From assembly GCA_019163375.1 (NCBI GenBank), contig JAFLKK010000002.1, forward strand, positions 203,384 through 267,383: a DNA stretch of 64,000 nucleotides. Direction: 5' to 3'. Positions 36,718-44,986 of the stretch are shown here, one piece after another (the stretch's first letter is position 1; each line of letters opens with the position of its first letter). The translations under genes and the position numbers were made by a program. The notes beneath the pieces are model-generated. The model was not told the origin of the DNA, made no database searches, and saw only the letters and a list, made by a program, of their open reading frames with translations. The DNA is from Paludibacter sp. (GTDB lineage Bacteria; Bacteroidota; Bacteroidia; Bacteroidales; Paludibacteraceae).

Positions 36718-39700
36718 TTATAGTGTTTTTCTTACTTCAGTTTCTTCGTAACTTTCAACCATATCGCCTACGCGTATATCCTGGTAGTTTTTGATATTCA
36801 AACCGCATTCGTAGTTCGTACCTACTTCTTTTACATCGTCTTTGAAACGTTTCAACGAATCCAATTCGCCTGTGTAAACTACGATACCTTCGCGAATGAT
36901 ACGAATTTTGTTAGAACGTTTGATTTTTCCTTCACGAACCAAACAACCTGCCACTGTACCCACTTTCGTGATTTTGAATACTTCAAGAATTTCCACTGTA
37001 GCGGTAATTTCTTCCTTAATTTCAGGAGAAAGCATACCTTCCATAGCCGACTTGATTTCTTCAATAGCATCGTAAATAATCGAATACAAGCGAATGTCTA
37101 TTTCTTCTTTTTCTGCAATTTTGCGAGCCGAAGTTGTTGGACGTACCTGGAAACCGCAGATGATTGCATTCGAAGCAGCTGCCAATAGAATATCCGAATC
37201 GGAAATAGCACCTACCGCTTTGTGAATAACGTTTACCTGTATGTTTTCTGTCGAAAGTTTTAGTAATGCATCCGATAAAGCTTCTACCGAACCATCCACG
37301 TCACCTTTCACAATGATATTCAATTCCTTGAAATCACCAAGTGCAATTCGGCGTCCCAATTCGTCCAAGGTAAAGTGCTTTTTAGTTCTAAGACTTTGTT
37401 CGCGTTGTAGTTGTTCACGTTTGTTGGCAATGCTACGCGCTTCATGTTCAGAAGACATTACATTAATAACATCCCCAGCTTGCGGTGCTCCGTTAAGACC
37501 CAGAATTAATGCAGGCTCGCCCGGTCTGACTGCCGTAATGCGTTGATTACGTTCGTTGAACATAGCTTTTATCTTACCAAAATAAGTTCCGGCAAGTACC
37601 ACGTCTCCTTGATTCAGCGTTCCGTTTTCCACTAATATCGTTGATACATATCCACGTCCTTTGTCCAGTGTCGATTCAATAACCGAACCGATAGCACGTT
37701 TCTTAGGATTAGCTCTTAATTCAAGAATTTCGGCCTCCAGCAATACTTTTTCAAGTAATTCGTTTATGCCAATTCCCTGTTTAGCAGAAATTTCCTGAGA
37801 TTGATATTTACCTCCCCAGTCTTCTACCAAATAATTCATTTGAGCTAAGGTTTCTTTTATCTTTTCAGGATTTGCACCCGGTTTGTCAATTTTATTAATT
37901 GCAAAGATCATCGGAACATTTGCTGCAGCAGCGTGATTGATAGCTTCAATAGTTTGAGGCATCACGTTGTCATCGGCAGCCACCATGATAATGGCAATAT
38001 CCGTAACTTTAGCACCACGTGCACGCATAGCGGTAAACGCTTCGTGACCAGGAGTATCTAAGAAAGTAATTTTTTGTCCATTCTCTAATGTTACATTGTA
38101 AGCACCAATGTGTTGTGTAATACCTCCGGCTTCACCAGCGATAACATTTGCTTTACGAATGTGGTCGAGTAATGATGTTTTACCGTGGTCAACGTGTCCC
38201 ATTACGGTCACAATTGGTGCACGTGGCATCAAGTCTTCTTCTAAATCGGTTTCTTCTTCACCAATGGCTTCAATAACGTCGGCACTTACATATTCGGTAG
38301 TAAAACCAAATTCTTCAGCCACGATATTGATTGTTTCTGCATCTAAACGTTGATTGATAGAAACCATCAAGCCAATGTTCATACAGGTAGCAATTACCTG
38401 ATTCACACTGACGTCCATCATTACTGCTAATTCACTTGCAGTAACAAATTCGGTCAGTTTCAATACGCTTTCACCGTCACGTTCAAGTTGAGCTTGCTCT
38501 TGTTGTCGGCTGCTTGCACCTTCACGTTTGTCACGGCGATATTTAGACCCTTTGCCTTTTTTGTTTGCTCCGGAGAGACGGGCTAAGGTTTCTTTAATTT
38601 GTTTTTGAACATCAACTTCGTTTACAACAGTTTTTACCGGTCTTTTTGGACCGCCGCCAACTGGTCTGTTGTTGCTGTTATTGTTATTATTAGGTCTTGC
38701 TCCACCTGCGTTTCCGCCGTTACCACCGGTTGTGCCGGGAGTAATTTTTTTAGGACTTGCAAATCCTTGTGTTGGCCCGTTTGGTTGTGGAACTTTGTTG
38801 ATATCAACTTTTTGATTCGAGAAACGCTCACGTTTTTTCTTTGGTTGACCCACCGAAGGTGAGTTGGCAACCTCAGCTGCTGTACGCAAGATTTTTTTCT
38901 CACCTACTACCAATGGTTTTTTAGGATCGGCAATAACTCTTCCTTTATCTTCGCGTTCTCTGCGTTTTTGTTCTTTCGATTTTGGCTTTGGACGAGTGCT
39001 TTGGTTAAGCAGGTCCAGATTTATGGTTCCGATAACTACCGGAGCTTTATCAAGCGTTGGACGTGATAGTGAGAACACTTTGTCTTCCTCGTGATCATTA
39101 TCTTTAGTCTCAACATTACCTGCAACTTCCGATTTATCATCAGCAGCTTCCGGTACTATGATTTTTTCTTTAATTGGTTGAACTGTTTCTGCTTTAGGCT
39201 CCACAATTGCTTTAGGCTCTTCAACTATTTTTGTCTCTACAACCGGCGTTTCTATCTTTTGTATTGGTTTTTCAACTTCAACTTCAACTTTAGGTGCAAT
39301 CACTTCTACCTTTGGGAGCGGTTCTGCTTTTGGGGCTTCCACTACTTTTTGCGGAGTTGGTATTTCTACTTCCGCTACAACCTTTGGTTCTACCGGTTTT
39401 GGAGCTTCCACTTTTTCCACTGTTGGTTTCACTGCTTCAACAACCGCTGGTTTCTCAACTATCGGTGCTGGTTTTGGAGCTTCAGGTTTTTTCTCAACAG
39501 GTTTTTCCTTTGCATTCAAATCGATATGACCAACAGATTTGAAATGAGGTAATTGATCTTCAGAAATAGTAACTTGAATTGTTTCCACAGGTTTTGGAGC
39601 TGGTTTAGGTTGATTATAACCTTCCAATGCTACAGTTTCAGCCTTGTCCTTGTGATGGCGCTCCTGGCTAATTCGCTCTGATTCAATTTTCAGAGCCATA

Positions 39701-39858
39701 TCTTTATTAAATTCTTTTGCCAATAAAAGATGCATGTCGTCCGTCAATTTTAAATTGGGATCGACAACAATTTTATGACCTTTTTTTGCAAAAAATTCTA
39801 CTGCGGTGGTCATTCCGACATTTAATTCTTTACAGGCTTTACTTAATCTTATGGACAT
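36718..39858 (-). CDS. infB: translation initiation factor IF-2
   Basis: A 1046-residue IF-2. The N-terminus has the DNA-binding-like fold ([12 protein letters not shown]). Residues about 100-460 are low-complexity: first Pro/Lys/Val/Glu repeats, then an Asn-rich linker (NNNNSNNRP). The GTPase domain has [10 protein letters not shown] near 555, DTPGHEAF near 600 and NKIDKPG near 655. C-terminal domains complete the protein. It brings initiator tRNA to the 30S subunit. It is the last gene of rimP-nusA-infB. Confidence 0.97.
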   Translation of the reverse strand: MSIRLSKACKELNVGMTTAVEFFAKKGHKIVVDPNLKLTDDMHLLLAKEFNKDMALKIESERISQERHHKDKAETVALEGYNQPKPAPKPVETIQVTISEDQLPHFKSVGHIDLNAKEKPVEKKPEAPKPAPIVEKPAVVEAVKPTVEKVEAPKPVEPKVVAEVEIPTPQKVVEAPKAEPLPKVEVIAPKVEVEVEKPIQKIETPVVETKIVEEPKAIVEPKAETVQPIKEKIIVPEAADDKSEVAGNVETKDNDHEEDKVFSLSRPTLDKAPVVIGTINLDLLNQSTRPKPKSKEQKRREREDKGRVIADPKKPLVVGEKKILRTAAEVANSPSVGQPKKKRERFSNQKVDINKVPQPNGPTQGFASPKKITPGTTGGNGGNAGGARPNNNNNSNNRPVGGGPKRPVKTVVNEVDVQKQIKETLARLSGANKKGKGSKYRRDKREGASSRQQEQAQLERDGESVLKLTEFVTASELAVMMDVSVNQVIATCMNIGLMVSINQRLDAETINIVAEEFGFTTEYVSADVIEAIGEEETDLEEDLMPRAPIVTVMGHVDHGKTSLLDHIRKANVIAGEAGGITQHIGAYNVTLENGQKITFLDTPGHEAFTAMRARGAKVTDIAIIMVAADDNVMPQTIEAINHAAAANVPMIFAINKIDKPGANPEKIKETLAQMNYLVEDWGGKYQSQEISAKQGIGINELLEKVLLEAEILELRANPKKRAIGSVIESTLDKGRGYVSTILVENGTLNQGDVVLAGTYFGKIKAMFNERNQRITAVRPGEPALILGLNGAPQAGDVINVMSSEHEARSIANKREQLQREQSLRTKKHFTLDELGRRIALGDFKELNIIVKGDVDGSVEALSDALLKLSTENIQVNVIHKAVGAISDSDILLAAASNAIICGFQVRPTTSARKIAEKEEIDIRLYSIIYDAIEEIKSAMEGMLSPEIKEEITATVEILEVFKITKVGTVAGCLVREGKIKRSNKIRIIREGIVVYTGELDSLKRFKDDVKEVGTNYECGLNIKNYQDIRVGDMVESYEETEVRKTL

Positions 39859-39968
39859 ATTCTATAATTACAGTTTTCTATTATTTAAAAAGTTTCCGGT
39901 CTTCAATCTCTGGTTTCCGGTCAATCCTCAACTTAACGCGGAACGCGAAATGTAAAACACGAAATAGG

Positions 39969-41276
39969 CTATTCTTGAGCCTTTTCCTGATCGGCTGATT
40001 CGTCTGATTCGTCTGATTCATCCTCTTCGGCGAATTCAGCATTTAGAATGGTCAACACATCGTCGATGGTTTCTTCTTCTAAGTCGGTGCGACGAATCAA
40101 ATCCTGACGAGAAATGGTCAATACGCTTTTAGCAGTGTCGCATCCAATTGCTTTTAATGCATCAATAACCCATTGATCAATTTCGTCGCTGAATTCATCC
40201 AAGTAGATATCTTCAGTTTCAGTTTCTTCGTCCAATTCGCGGAATACATCCAGTGTGTAACCGGTAAGCATTCCTGCCAGTTTAATGTTCATACCACCTT
40301 TACCAATTGCCTGAGAAACTTCTTCCGGTTTCAGGTAAATTTCTGCTTTTTTCTCTACCTCGTTCAATCGGATAGACGATATTTTTGCAGGGCTTAAAGC
40401 ACGTGATATAAATAAGTTCGTGTTGTTTGTGTAGTTGATAACGTCGATGTTCTCGTTACGCAGCTCACGAACGATACCATGGATACGTGATCCTTTTACA
40501 CCAACGCAAGCGCCTACCGGATCAATGCGATCATCGTACGATTCAACAGCTACTTTGGCGCGTTCACCCGGCATACGGGCGATTTTCTTTATAAGAATTA
40601 AACCCTCATGAATTTCAGGGACTTCCAGTTCGAACAAACGTTCCAGGAATACCGGTGAAATACGTGAAAGAATGATTTTTGGATTGTTGTTTTTATTCTC
40701 TACCATGGCTACCACTGCACGAACGGTGTCGCCTTTGCGGTAAAAATCGGTAGGTATTTGTTCTGTTTTTGGTAAATAAAGTTCATTGCCTTCTTCGTCG
40801 ATAAGCAACATTTCTTTTTTCCAGATTTGATATAATTCAGCGCTTACTATCTGACCAACTTTTTCGCTGTATTTGCTAAATACATTATCTTTCTGAAGTT
40901 CCAATATTTTAGACGAAAGCGTTTGACGAAGCGTTAAAATGGCGCGACGACCAAAGCCAATAAAGTCAACTAATTCAGTAACATCCTCATCAATCTCGTA
41001 ATCCTCGTCAATTTTTTTAGCTTCGCTAAGTGATATTTGTAAGTTTGGATCTTCTAATTCGTCATCAGCCACTACTGTACGGTTGCGATAAATTTCGAAG
41101 TCACCTTTATCAGGGTTGATAATGACATCGTAATTTTCGTCCGTTCCAAACATTTTTGAAATAACATTGCGGAACGACTCTTCCATTACACTAATCAGAG
41201 TACTTCTATCGATGTTTTTTAGCTCTTTGAACTCCGAAAAAGTATCAATTAAGCTAATAGTTTCTTTTTTGCTCAT
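39969..41276 (-). CDS. nusA: transcription termination/antitermination factor NusA
   Basis: A 435-residue NusA with the N-terminal RNA-polymerase-binding domain, an S1 domain (VRAVVAMVENKNNNPKIILS region near 180), and KH domains (GACVGVKGSRIHGIVREL near 258, VSQAIGKGGMNIKLAGM near 325). The C-terminal end is acidic and contains a threefold repeat encoding Asp-Glu-Ser. It modulates pausing and termination. It begins 3 bases after rimP stops and is followed by infB, with a 110-base gap of repeated short words. Confidence 0.96.
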   Translation of the reverse strand: MSKKETISLIDTFSEFKELKNIDRSTLISVMEESFRNVISKMFGTDENYDVIINPDKGDFEIYRNRTVVADDELEDPNLQISLSEAKKIDEDYEIDEDVTELVDFIGFGRRAILTLRQTLSSKILELQKDNVFSKYSEKVGQIVSAELYQIWKKEMLLIDEEGNELYLPKTEQIPTDFYRKGDTVRAVVAMVENKNNNPKIILSRISPVFLERLFELEVPEIHEGLILIKKIARMPGERAKVAVESYDDRIDPVGACVGVKGSRIHGIVRELRNENIDVINYTNNTNLFISRALSPAKISSIRLNEVEKKAEIYLKPEEVSQAIGKGGMNIKLAGMLTGYTLDVFRELDEETETEDIYLDEFSDEIDQWVIDALKAIGCDTAKSVLTISRQDLIRRTDLEEETIDDVLTILNAEFAEEDESDESDESADQEKAQE

Positions 41277-41279
41277 GGC

Positions 41280-41747
41280 TTATTTGAATCTAATAATATA
41301 TTTTGTTGTTTTAATATCTTCGTATGAGAAGGTTATGTTCTCAGTAACCGTAATTTTACGTTTGGCACCTTCCGGTTTTTCAGTTTTTTCTATTTCCAAA
41401 ACAAATTCTGTTTCGCTTATTTCAACTAAAACTCCGGTAACTTTTTTGCCTGCTTTCGTCAATACTTCTACCTCGTTGCCAATGTTTTTTTCGTACTGTT
41501 TCAGTACTTTAAATGGCTCGGTTAGTCCTGCAGAACTCACTTCCAGCTCGTAATCTTCTATCTCGCGATCTATTTGAGATTCGATATGGCGATTTACCTC
41601 CATACAAAATTCAATCGATACTCCGTCAAATGAGTCAATTTCCACCGAAATACGGTTGTCAGGGGTGACTTTTACATCCACCAAATAATAATTTTTGTCG
41701 GCAATATATTGCTCAACTATCTGATATACTGAGTCTTTAGAAATCAT
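41280..41747 (-). CDS. rimP: ribosome maturation factor RimP
   Basis: A 155-residue protein with the N-terminal RimP domain (VDVKVTPDNRISVEIDS near 20; CMEVNRHIESQIDREIEDYELEVSS region near 50) and a C-terminal Sm-like beta-barrel. It assists 30S assembly. I chose the ATG at 41747; the upstream in-frame extension from 41813 would translate the leader hairpin and does not fit the family. It is the first gene of rimP-nusA-infB. Confidence 0.93.
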   Translation of the reverse strand: MISKDSVYQIVEQYIADKNYYLVDVKVTPDNRISVEIDSFDGVSIEFCMEVNRHIESQIDREIEDYELEVSSAGLTEPFKVLKQYEKNIGNEVEVLTKAGKKVTGVLVEISETEFVLEIEKTEKPEGAKRKITVTENITFSYEDIKTTKYIIRFK

Positions 41748-41769
41748 ACAATGTGTTATAGTAACAAAC

Positions 41770-41789
41770 GAGGGGACTGTTGTCCCCTC
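41770..41789 (-). promoter_or_regulatory. GC-rich hairpin in the rimP leader
   Basis: GAGGGGAC / GTCCCCTC (8 bp) with a four-base loop lies 22 bases before the rimP ATG and about 25 bases after the -7 box. In an otherwise AT-rich leader, and with no T-run after it, it looks like a regulatory or stabilising structure, possibly a target for NusA or cold response. Confidence 0.6.
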
Positions 41790-41810
41790 CTCTGTATCCT
41801 GTTTCGTTTG

Positions 41811-41842
41811 CAAAAGTACAAAATAATTCTTTATTATACAAA
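41811..41842 (-). promoter_or_regulatory. promoter of rimP-nusA-infB
   Basis: On the minus strand TTTG and TACTTTTG are separated by exactly 20 bases, a near-perfect match to the Bacteroidota consensus. Confidence 0.75.
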
Positions 41843-41980
41843 GAATTACGAGAAAAGTTCATTGTTTGTATATTTGTTTTAGTATCAATCTCTTCGTGTA
41901 TTTATTTTCTGATTGCTTTTATTCTGTATTTATATTCAAAAAAACAAAGAACAAATTATCCTTTTCATTAAAAATACGTT

Positions 41981-41988
41981 TATCTTTG
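41981..41988 (+). promoter_or_regulatory. candidate -7 box of the butyrate kinase gene
   Basis: TATCTTTG matches TAnnTTTG, giving a leader of about 95 bases before the ATG at 42093. No clear -33 element. Confidence 0.45.
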
Positions 41989-42092
41989 TGTATCACAATC
42001 TCTATTTAAAACGAAAATCACGCTCATTTATTACCACACACATCCTAATCAGTGCCATTTAGCTGTTTTGATTAATAATAAATCCTCCATTT

Positions 42093-43157
42093 ATGTATAA
42101 AATTCTATCGGTTAATCCAGGTTCAACTTCAACGAAGTTTGCAGTTTACGAAGATGAGAAATTAGTTTGTCTTCACACCATTCGCCATTCGGCAGACGAT
42201 TTAAAATCGTTTGAATCGCTGCTTGAACAGCATGAATTTCGCAAAAATCTGATGGTGGATTATTTGGCTAAAGACGGAATTGATATTACCGAATTGTCAG
42301 CCGTAGTGGGTCGTGGAGGATTGGTTCGTCCGCTTGAGTCGGGTGTTTATAGTGTCAATGACAAGTATATTGAAGATTTGAAGACCAGGTATTCGGCTGA
42401 GCACGCCAGTAATTTAGGTGGTGTGATAGCGCGAGAAATTGCAGAAGCCATTCCCGGCTGCCTTGCGCTGATTGCCGATCCGGTTGTAGTGGACGAATAT
42501 CAGGATGTGGCACGCATTAGCGGATTGCCGCAAATTCCTCGTCATTCGATGTTCCATGCATTGAATCATAAGGCAATAGCCCGTAAATATGCGGCTGCAA
42601 ACGGAACTACTTACGAAAAGTTGAACCTGGTTGTTGCACATATGGGTGGTGGCATTTCGGTTGCTGCGCATCGTTTGGGTAAGGTGGTGGATTCAAATCA
42701 GGGTTTGGATGGCTACGGACCTTTCTCTCCGGAGCGTGCAGGGACGCTCGATGCGGGACAGCTGGTAGATATGTGCTTCGCGGGGAAATACACGCAGGAT
42801 GAAATTCGTAAATTATTGGTGGGTAATGGTGGATTGATGGCGCATTTGGGCATAAATGATACGAAGGTTATTCTTCAGATGGTGGAGAGTGGAGATGAGA
42901 AGGCACGGTTGATCTTAGAGGCACTTGCCTATAATGTTGCCAAAGAAATAGGTGCTATGTTGGCGGTGTTGCACGGCAGTGCTGATGCAGTGGTACTTAC
43001 AGGTGGAATTGCCTACAGTAAATTTGTTGTGGAGTACATAAACAAAATGATTTCGCCAATGATAAAAGTAACTGTTTACCCTGGCGAAGACGAGATGGAA
43101 GCTCTGGCCATGAGTGGATTGAGAGTGCTCAGAGGTGAAGAGGCGAAAGTATATTGA
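42093..43157 (+). CDS. buk: butyrate kinase
   Basis: A 354-residue acetokinase-family enzyme. NPGSTSTKFAVYEDE (phosphate 1 loop) is at residue 7. VVAHMGGGISVAAH is near 182 and LDGYGPFSPERAGTLDAGQ near 208, both diagnostic of butyrate kinase rather than acetate kinase. It makes butyrate and ATP from butyryl phosphate, or the reverse. The usual partner, phosphotransbutyrylase (ptb), is not adjacent. The branched-chain 2-oxoacid dehydrogenase fragment at the window end could supply related acyl-CoAs, but that is speculation. Confidence 0.9.
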   Translation: MYKILSVNPGSTSTKFAVYEDEKLVCLHTIRHSADDLKSFESLLEQHEFRKNLMVDYLAKDGIDITELSAVVGRGGLVRPLESGVYSVNDKYIEDLKTRYSAEHASNLGGVIAREIAEAIPGCLALIADPVVVDEYQDVARISGLPQIPRHSMFHALNHKAIARKYAAANGTTYEKLNLVVAHMGGGISVAAHRLGKVVDSNQGLDGYGPFSPERAGTLDAGQLVDMCFAGKYTQDEIRKLLVGNGGLMAHLGINDTKVILQMVESGDEKARLILEALAYNVAKEIGAMLAVLHGSADAVVLTGGIAYSKFVVEYINKMISPMIKVTVYPGEDEMEALAMSGLRVLRGEEAKVY

Positions 43158-43158
43158 T

Positions 43159-43743
43159 TTATTGAGGCTTATTGTTCAAATGTTTGGTTCCCACAATTAT
43201 TTCTTCCCAGTATACCCACATGATAAAAATAATCGTGTAAAAAAGGTACTTGAAAATGTAGAAATGGAGCAGGTCAAATGTGTTGTGGTGGTTTTCTATA
43301 AACGCGATAATAAATGTAATTCTGAATATGTTGAAAAGATAAACCACTATCAGTCCCAGTGGTATATACCACATTTTTTTTGCCCATGGCCCCCGCGAAA
43401 AAGCGATGATGCAGATAAAGATATAGGCTTGTTTTAAGCCTGTACATCCCCATATAATTTGTACGGAAACATTATTGTCGTGGCGTAGGATGTTCCACGT
43501 GTCCAACGTAACATTATGTCCTGTTATGTGTAAAAGCCATGTACAAAGTTCAGCCACGTGTCTGGCCATGTATTTAAACGGTGCCGAAATGTCCATCCCG
43601 AACAAAGTTACCAATGTGTCCGTTTCGTCTCCTAATACATTATATTTCCAAATGAGATTGGATACCATTAAAATTACCACAAAGCCTATCACTCCGCGAT
43701 ACGGTACCAGCTTTTGTGGTAGTTTGATTAGGGGTAATTTCAT
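43159..43743 (-). CDS. exosortase/archaeosortase family membrane protein
   Basis: A 194-residue protein with about five membrane segments. The three residues of the exosortase active site are present: Cys100 in IIWGCTGLKQ, Arg141 in LFNIFRITF, and His160 in DLLHFYIFKY, each at a membrane boundary. Exosortases are thought to cut or transfer C-terminal sorting signals (PEP-CTERM or similar). Bacteroidota carry several subfamilies; I cannot name this one. No target protein is visible in the window. The stop codon is one base from that of the convergent butyrate kinase gene, and tsaD is 37 bases upstream. Confidence 0.8.
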   Translation of the reverse strand: MKLPLIKLPQKLVPYRGVIGFVVILMVSNLIWKYNVLGDETDTLVTLFGMDISAPFKYMARHVAELCTWLLHITGHNVTLDTWNILRHDNNVSVQIIWGCTGLKQAYIFICIIAFSRGPWAKKMWYIPLGLIVVYLFNIFRITFIIAFIENHHNTFDLLHFYIFKYLFYTIIFIMWVYWEEIIVGTKHLNNKPQ

Positions 43744-43780
43744 TTGGTTTAATGTGTGTTGGGTGATTATGGCTGTTAAT

Positions 43781-44809
43781 TTAAAATTTATTTGTCACTC
43801 TCGAAAACGGAACTTTCTCCATTCCACAAAAATCCTTGTGCTGATAATTGAAATAGCCTGTTATGGCAATCATGGCAGCATTATCTGTCGTAAATGCAAA
43901 AGGTGGAATGTATACTTCCCAGTTGTATTTTTTACCATAATCGTAAAAAGCCTGTCGTAATGCCGAATTAGCCGAAACGCCACCGGCCACAGCCACCTGT
44001 TTTATGTTTAATTCGGTAGCAGCTTTACGAAGTTTGGCCATTAAAATATCCACTACGGTAGCTTGTAGTGAGGCACATATATCGTTCATGTTTTTGGAAA
44101 CAAAGTCGGGGTCTTCTTTCACTTTGTCGCGTAATAAATAAAGAAACGATGTTTTTAGGCCACTAAAGCTGTAGTTATAGCCCGGGATCTGTGGTTTGTT
44201 GAACACAAATGCTTTCGGATTTCCTTCTTTTGCCAGCCGATCGATGTGTGGTCCGCCAGGGTAGGGTAGCCCCATTACTTTTGCACACTTGTCAAAGGCT
44301 TCACCGGCAGCATCGTCAATCGTTTGACCGATTACCTCCATGTTGTTGTATGCGCGTACCAGTACTATTTGAGAATTTCCTCCCGATACCAGCAGGCATA
44401 AAAATGGAAATTCAGGTTGACGCTCATCCGGTTTTCCCTCGCTGATGAAGTGTGCCAGTACATGTGCTTGTAAATGATTTACATCCATAAGCGGTATGTT
44501 TAGGGCTTGTGCCAATCCTTTGGCAAACGATGTGCCTACCAAAAGTGAGCCCAATAAGCCGGGCCCACGAGTGAATGCAATACCACTCAGGTCTTTTTTT
44601 TCTACACCGGCACGTTTTAATGCTTCGTGAACTACCGGAATAATGTTTTGTTGGTGAGCGCGTGAGGCCAGTTCGGGTACAACACCTCCGTAGCTAGCGT
44701 GAATGGCTTGACCGGCGATAACGTTCGAGAGCATTACTCCGTCGCGAATTACAGATGCTGATGTGTCGTCACAGGACGATTCTATGCCAAGTATTATTGT
44801 AGGATTCAT
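43781..44809 (-). CDS. tsaD: tRNA N6-adenosine threonylcarbamoyltransferase
   Basis: A 342-residue protein of the Kae1/TsaD family: LGIESSCDDTSASVI at residue 6, VNHLQAHVLAHF near 108 (metal-binding His), VSGGNSQIVLV near 138 and VAGGVSANSALRQAF near 277. It transfers threonylcarbamoyl to A37 of ANN-decoding tRNAs, with TsaB and TsaE. Its gene is divergent from tamB, and the exosortase gene follows it. Confidence 0.97.
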   Translation of the reverse strand: MNPTIILGIESSCDDTSASVIRDGVMLSNVIAGQAIHASYGGVVPELASRAHQQNIIPVVHEALKRAGVEKKDLSGIAFTRGPGLLGSLLVGTSFAKGLAQALNIPLMDVNHLQAHVLAHFISEGKPDERQPEFPFLCLLVSGGNSQIVLVRAYNNMEVIGQTIDDAAGEAFDKCAKVMGLPYPGGPHIDRLAKEGNPKAFVFNKPQIPGYNYSFSGLKTSFLYLLRDKVKEDPDFVSKNMNDICASLQATVVDILMAKLRKAATELNIKQVAVAGGVSANSALRQAFYDYGKKYNWEVYIPPFAFTTDNAAMIAITGYFNYQHKDFCGMEKVPFSRVTNKF

Positions 44810-44959
44810 TCTGATTGTTAGAAATTGAGAAAAAGATGGATTGCGAAATACTTATTCCGGTACTACTAACGTTTATGGTATAATAATTGTTAAGCAGCAA
44901 TTAGCTTTTTTTATTGCCGACTAATCGTTGTTTCGGAGTAGAAATCGCAAATTATTATT

Positions 44960-44967
44960 TACTTTTG
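44960..44967 (+). promoter_or_regulatory. candidate -7 box of the tamB-like gene
   Basis: TACTTTTG is a perfect TAnnTTTG. Transcription from here would start near 44974, about 13 bases before the putative ATA start at 44987. No good -33 element. Confidence 0.5.
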
Positions 44968-44986
44968 TCAAATAAACTCCAAAGGT

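Noticed and set aside
39091..39552. 153-residue plus-strand ORF rich in Phe, Tyr, Trp, Arg and Cys
   Set aside because: It is the antisense of the Pro/Lys/Val/Glu-rich linker of infB; the composition is an artefact of the complement of that repeat.
41748..41813. 22-residue N-terminal extension of RimP
   Set aside because: Would translate the leader hairpin; family proteins start at the ATG at 41747.
43475..43960. 161-residue plus-strand ORF spanning the exosortase and tsaD genes
   Set aside because: Overlaps two well-supported minus-strand genes and shows no domain.
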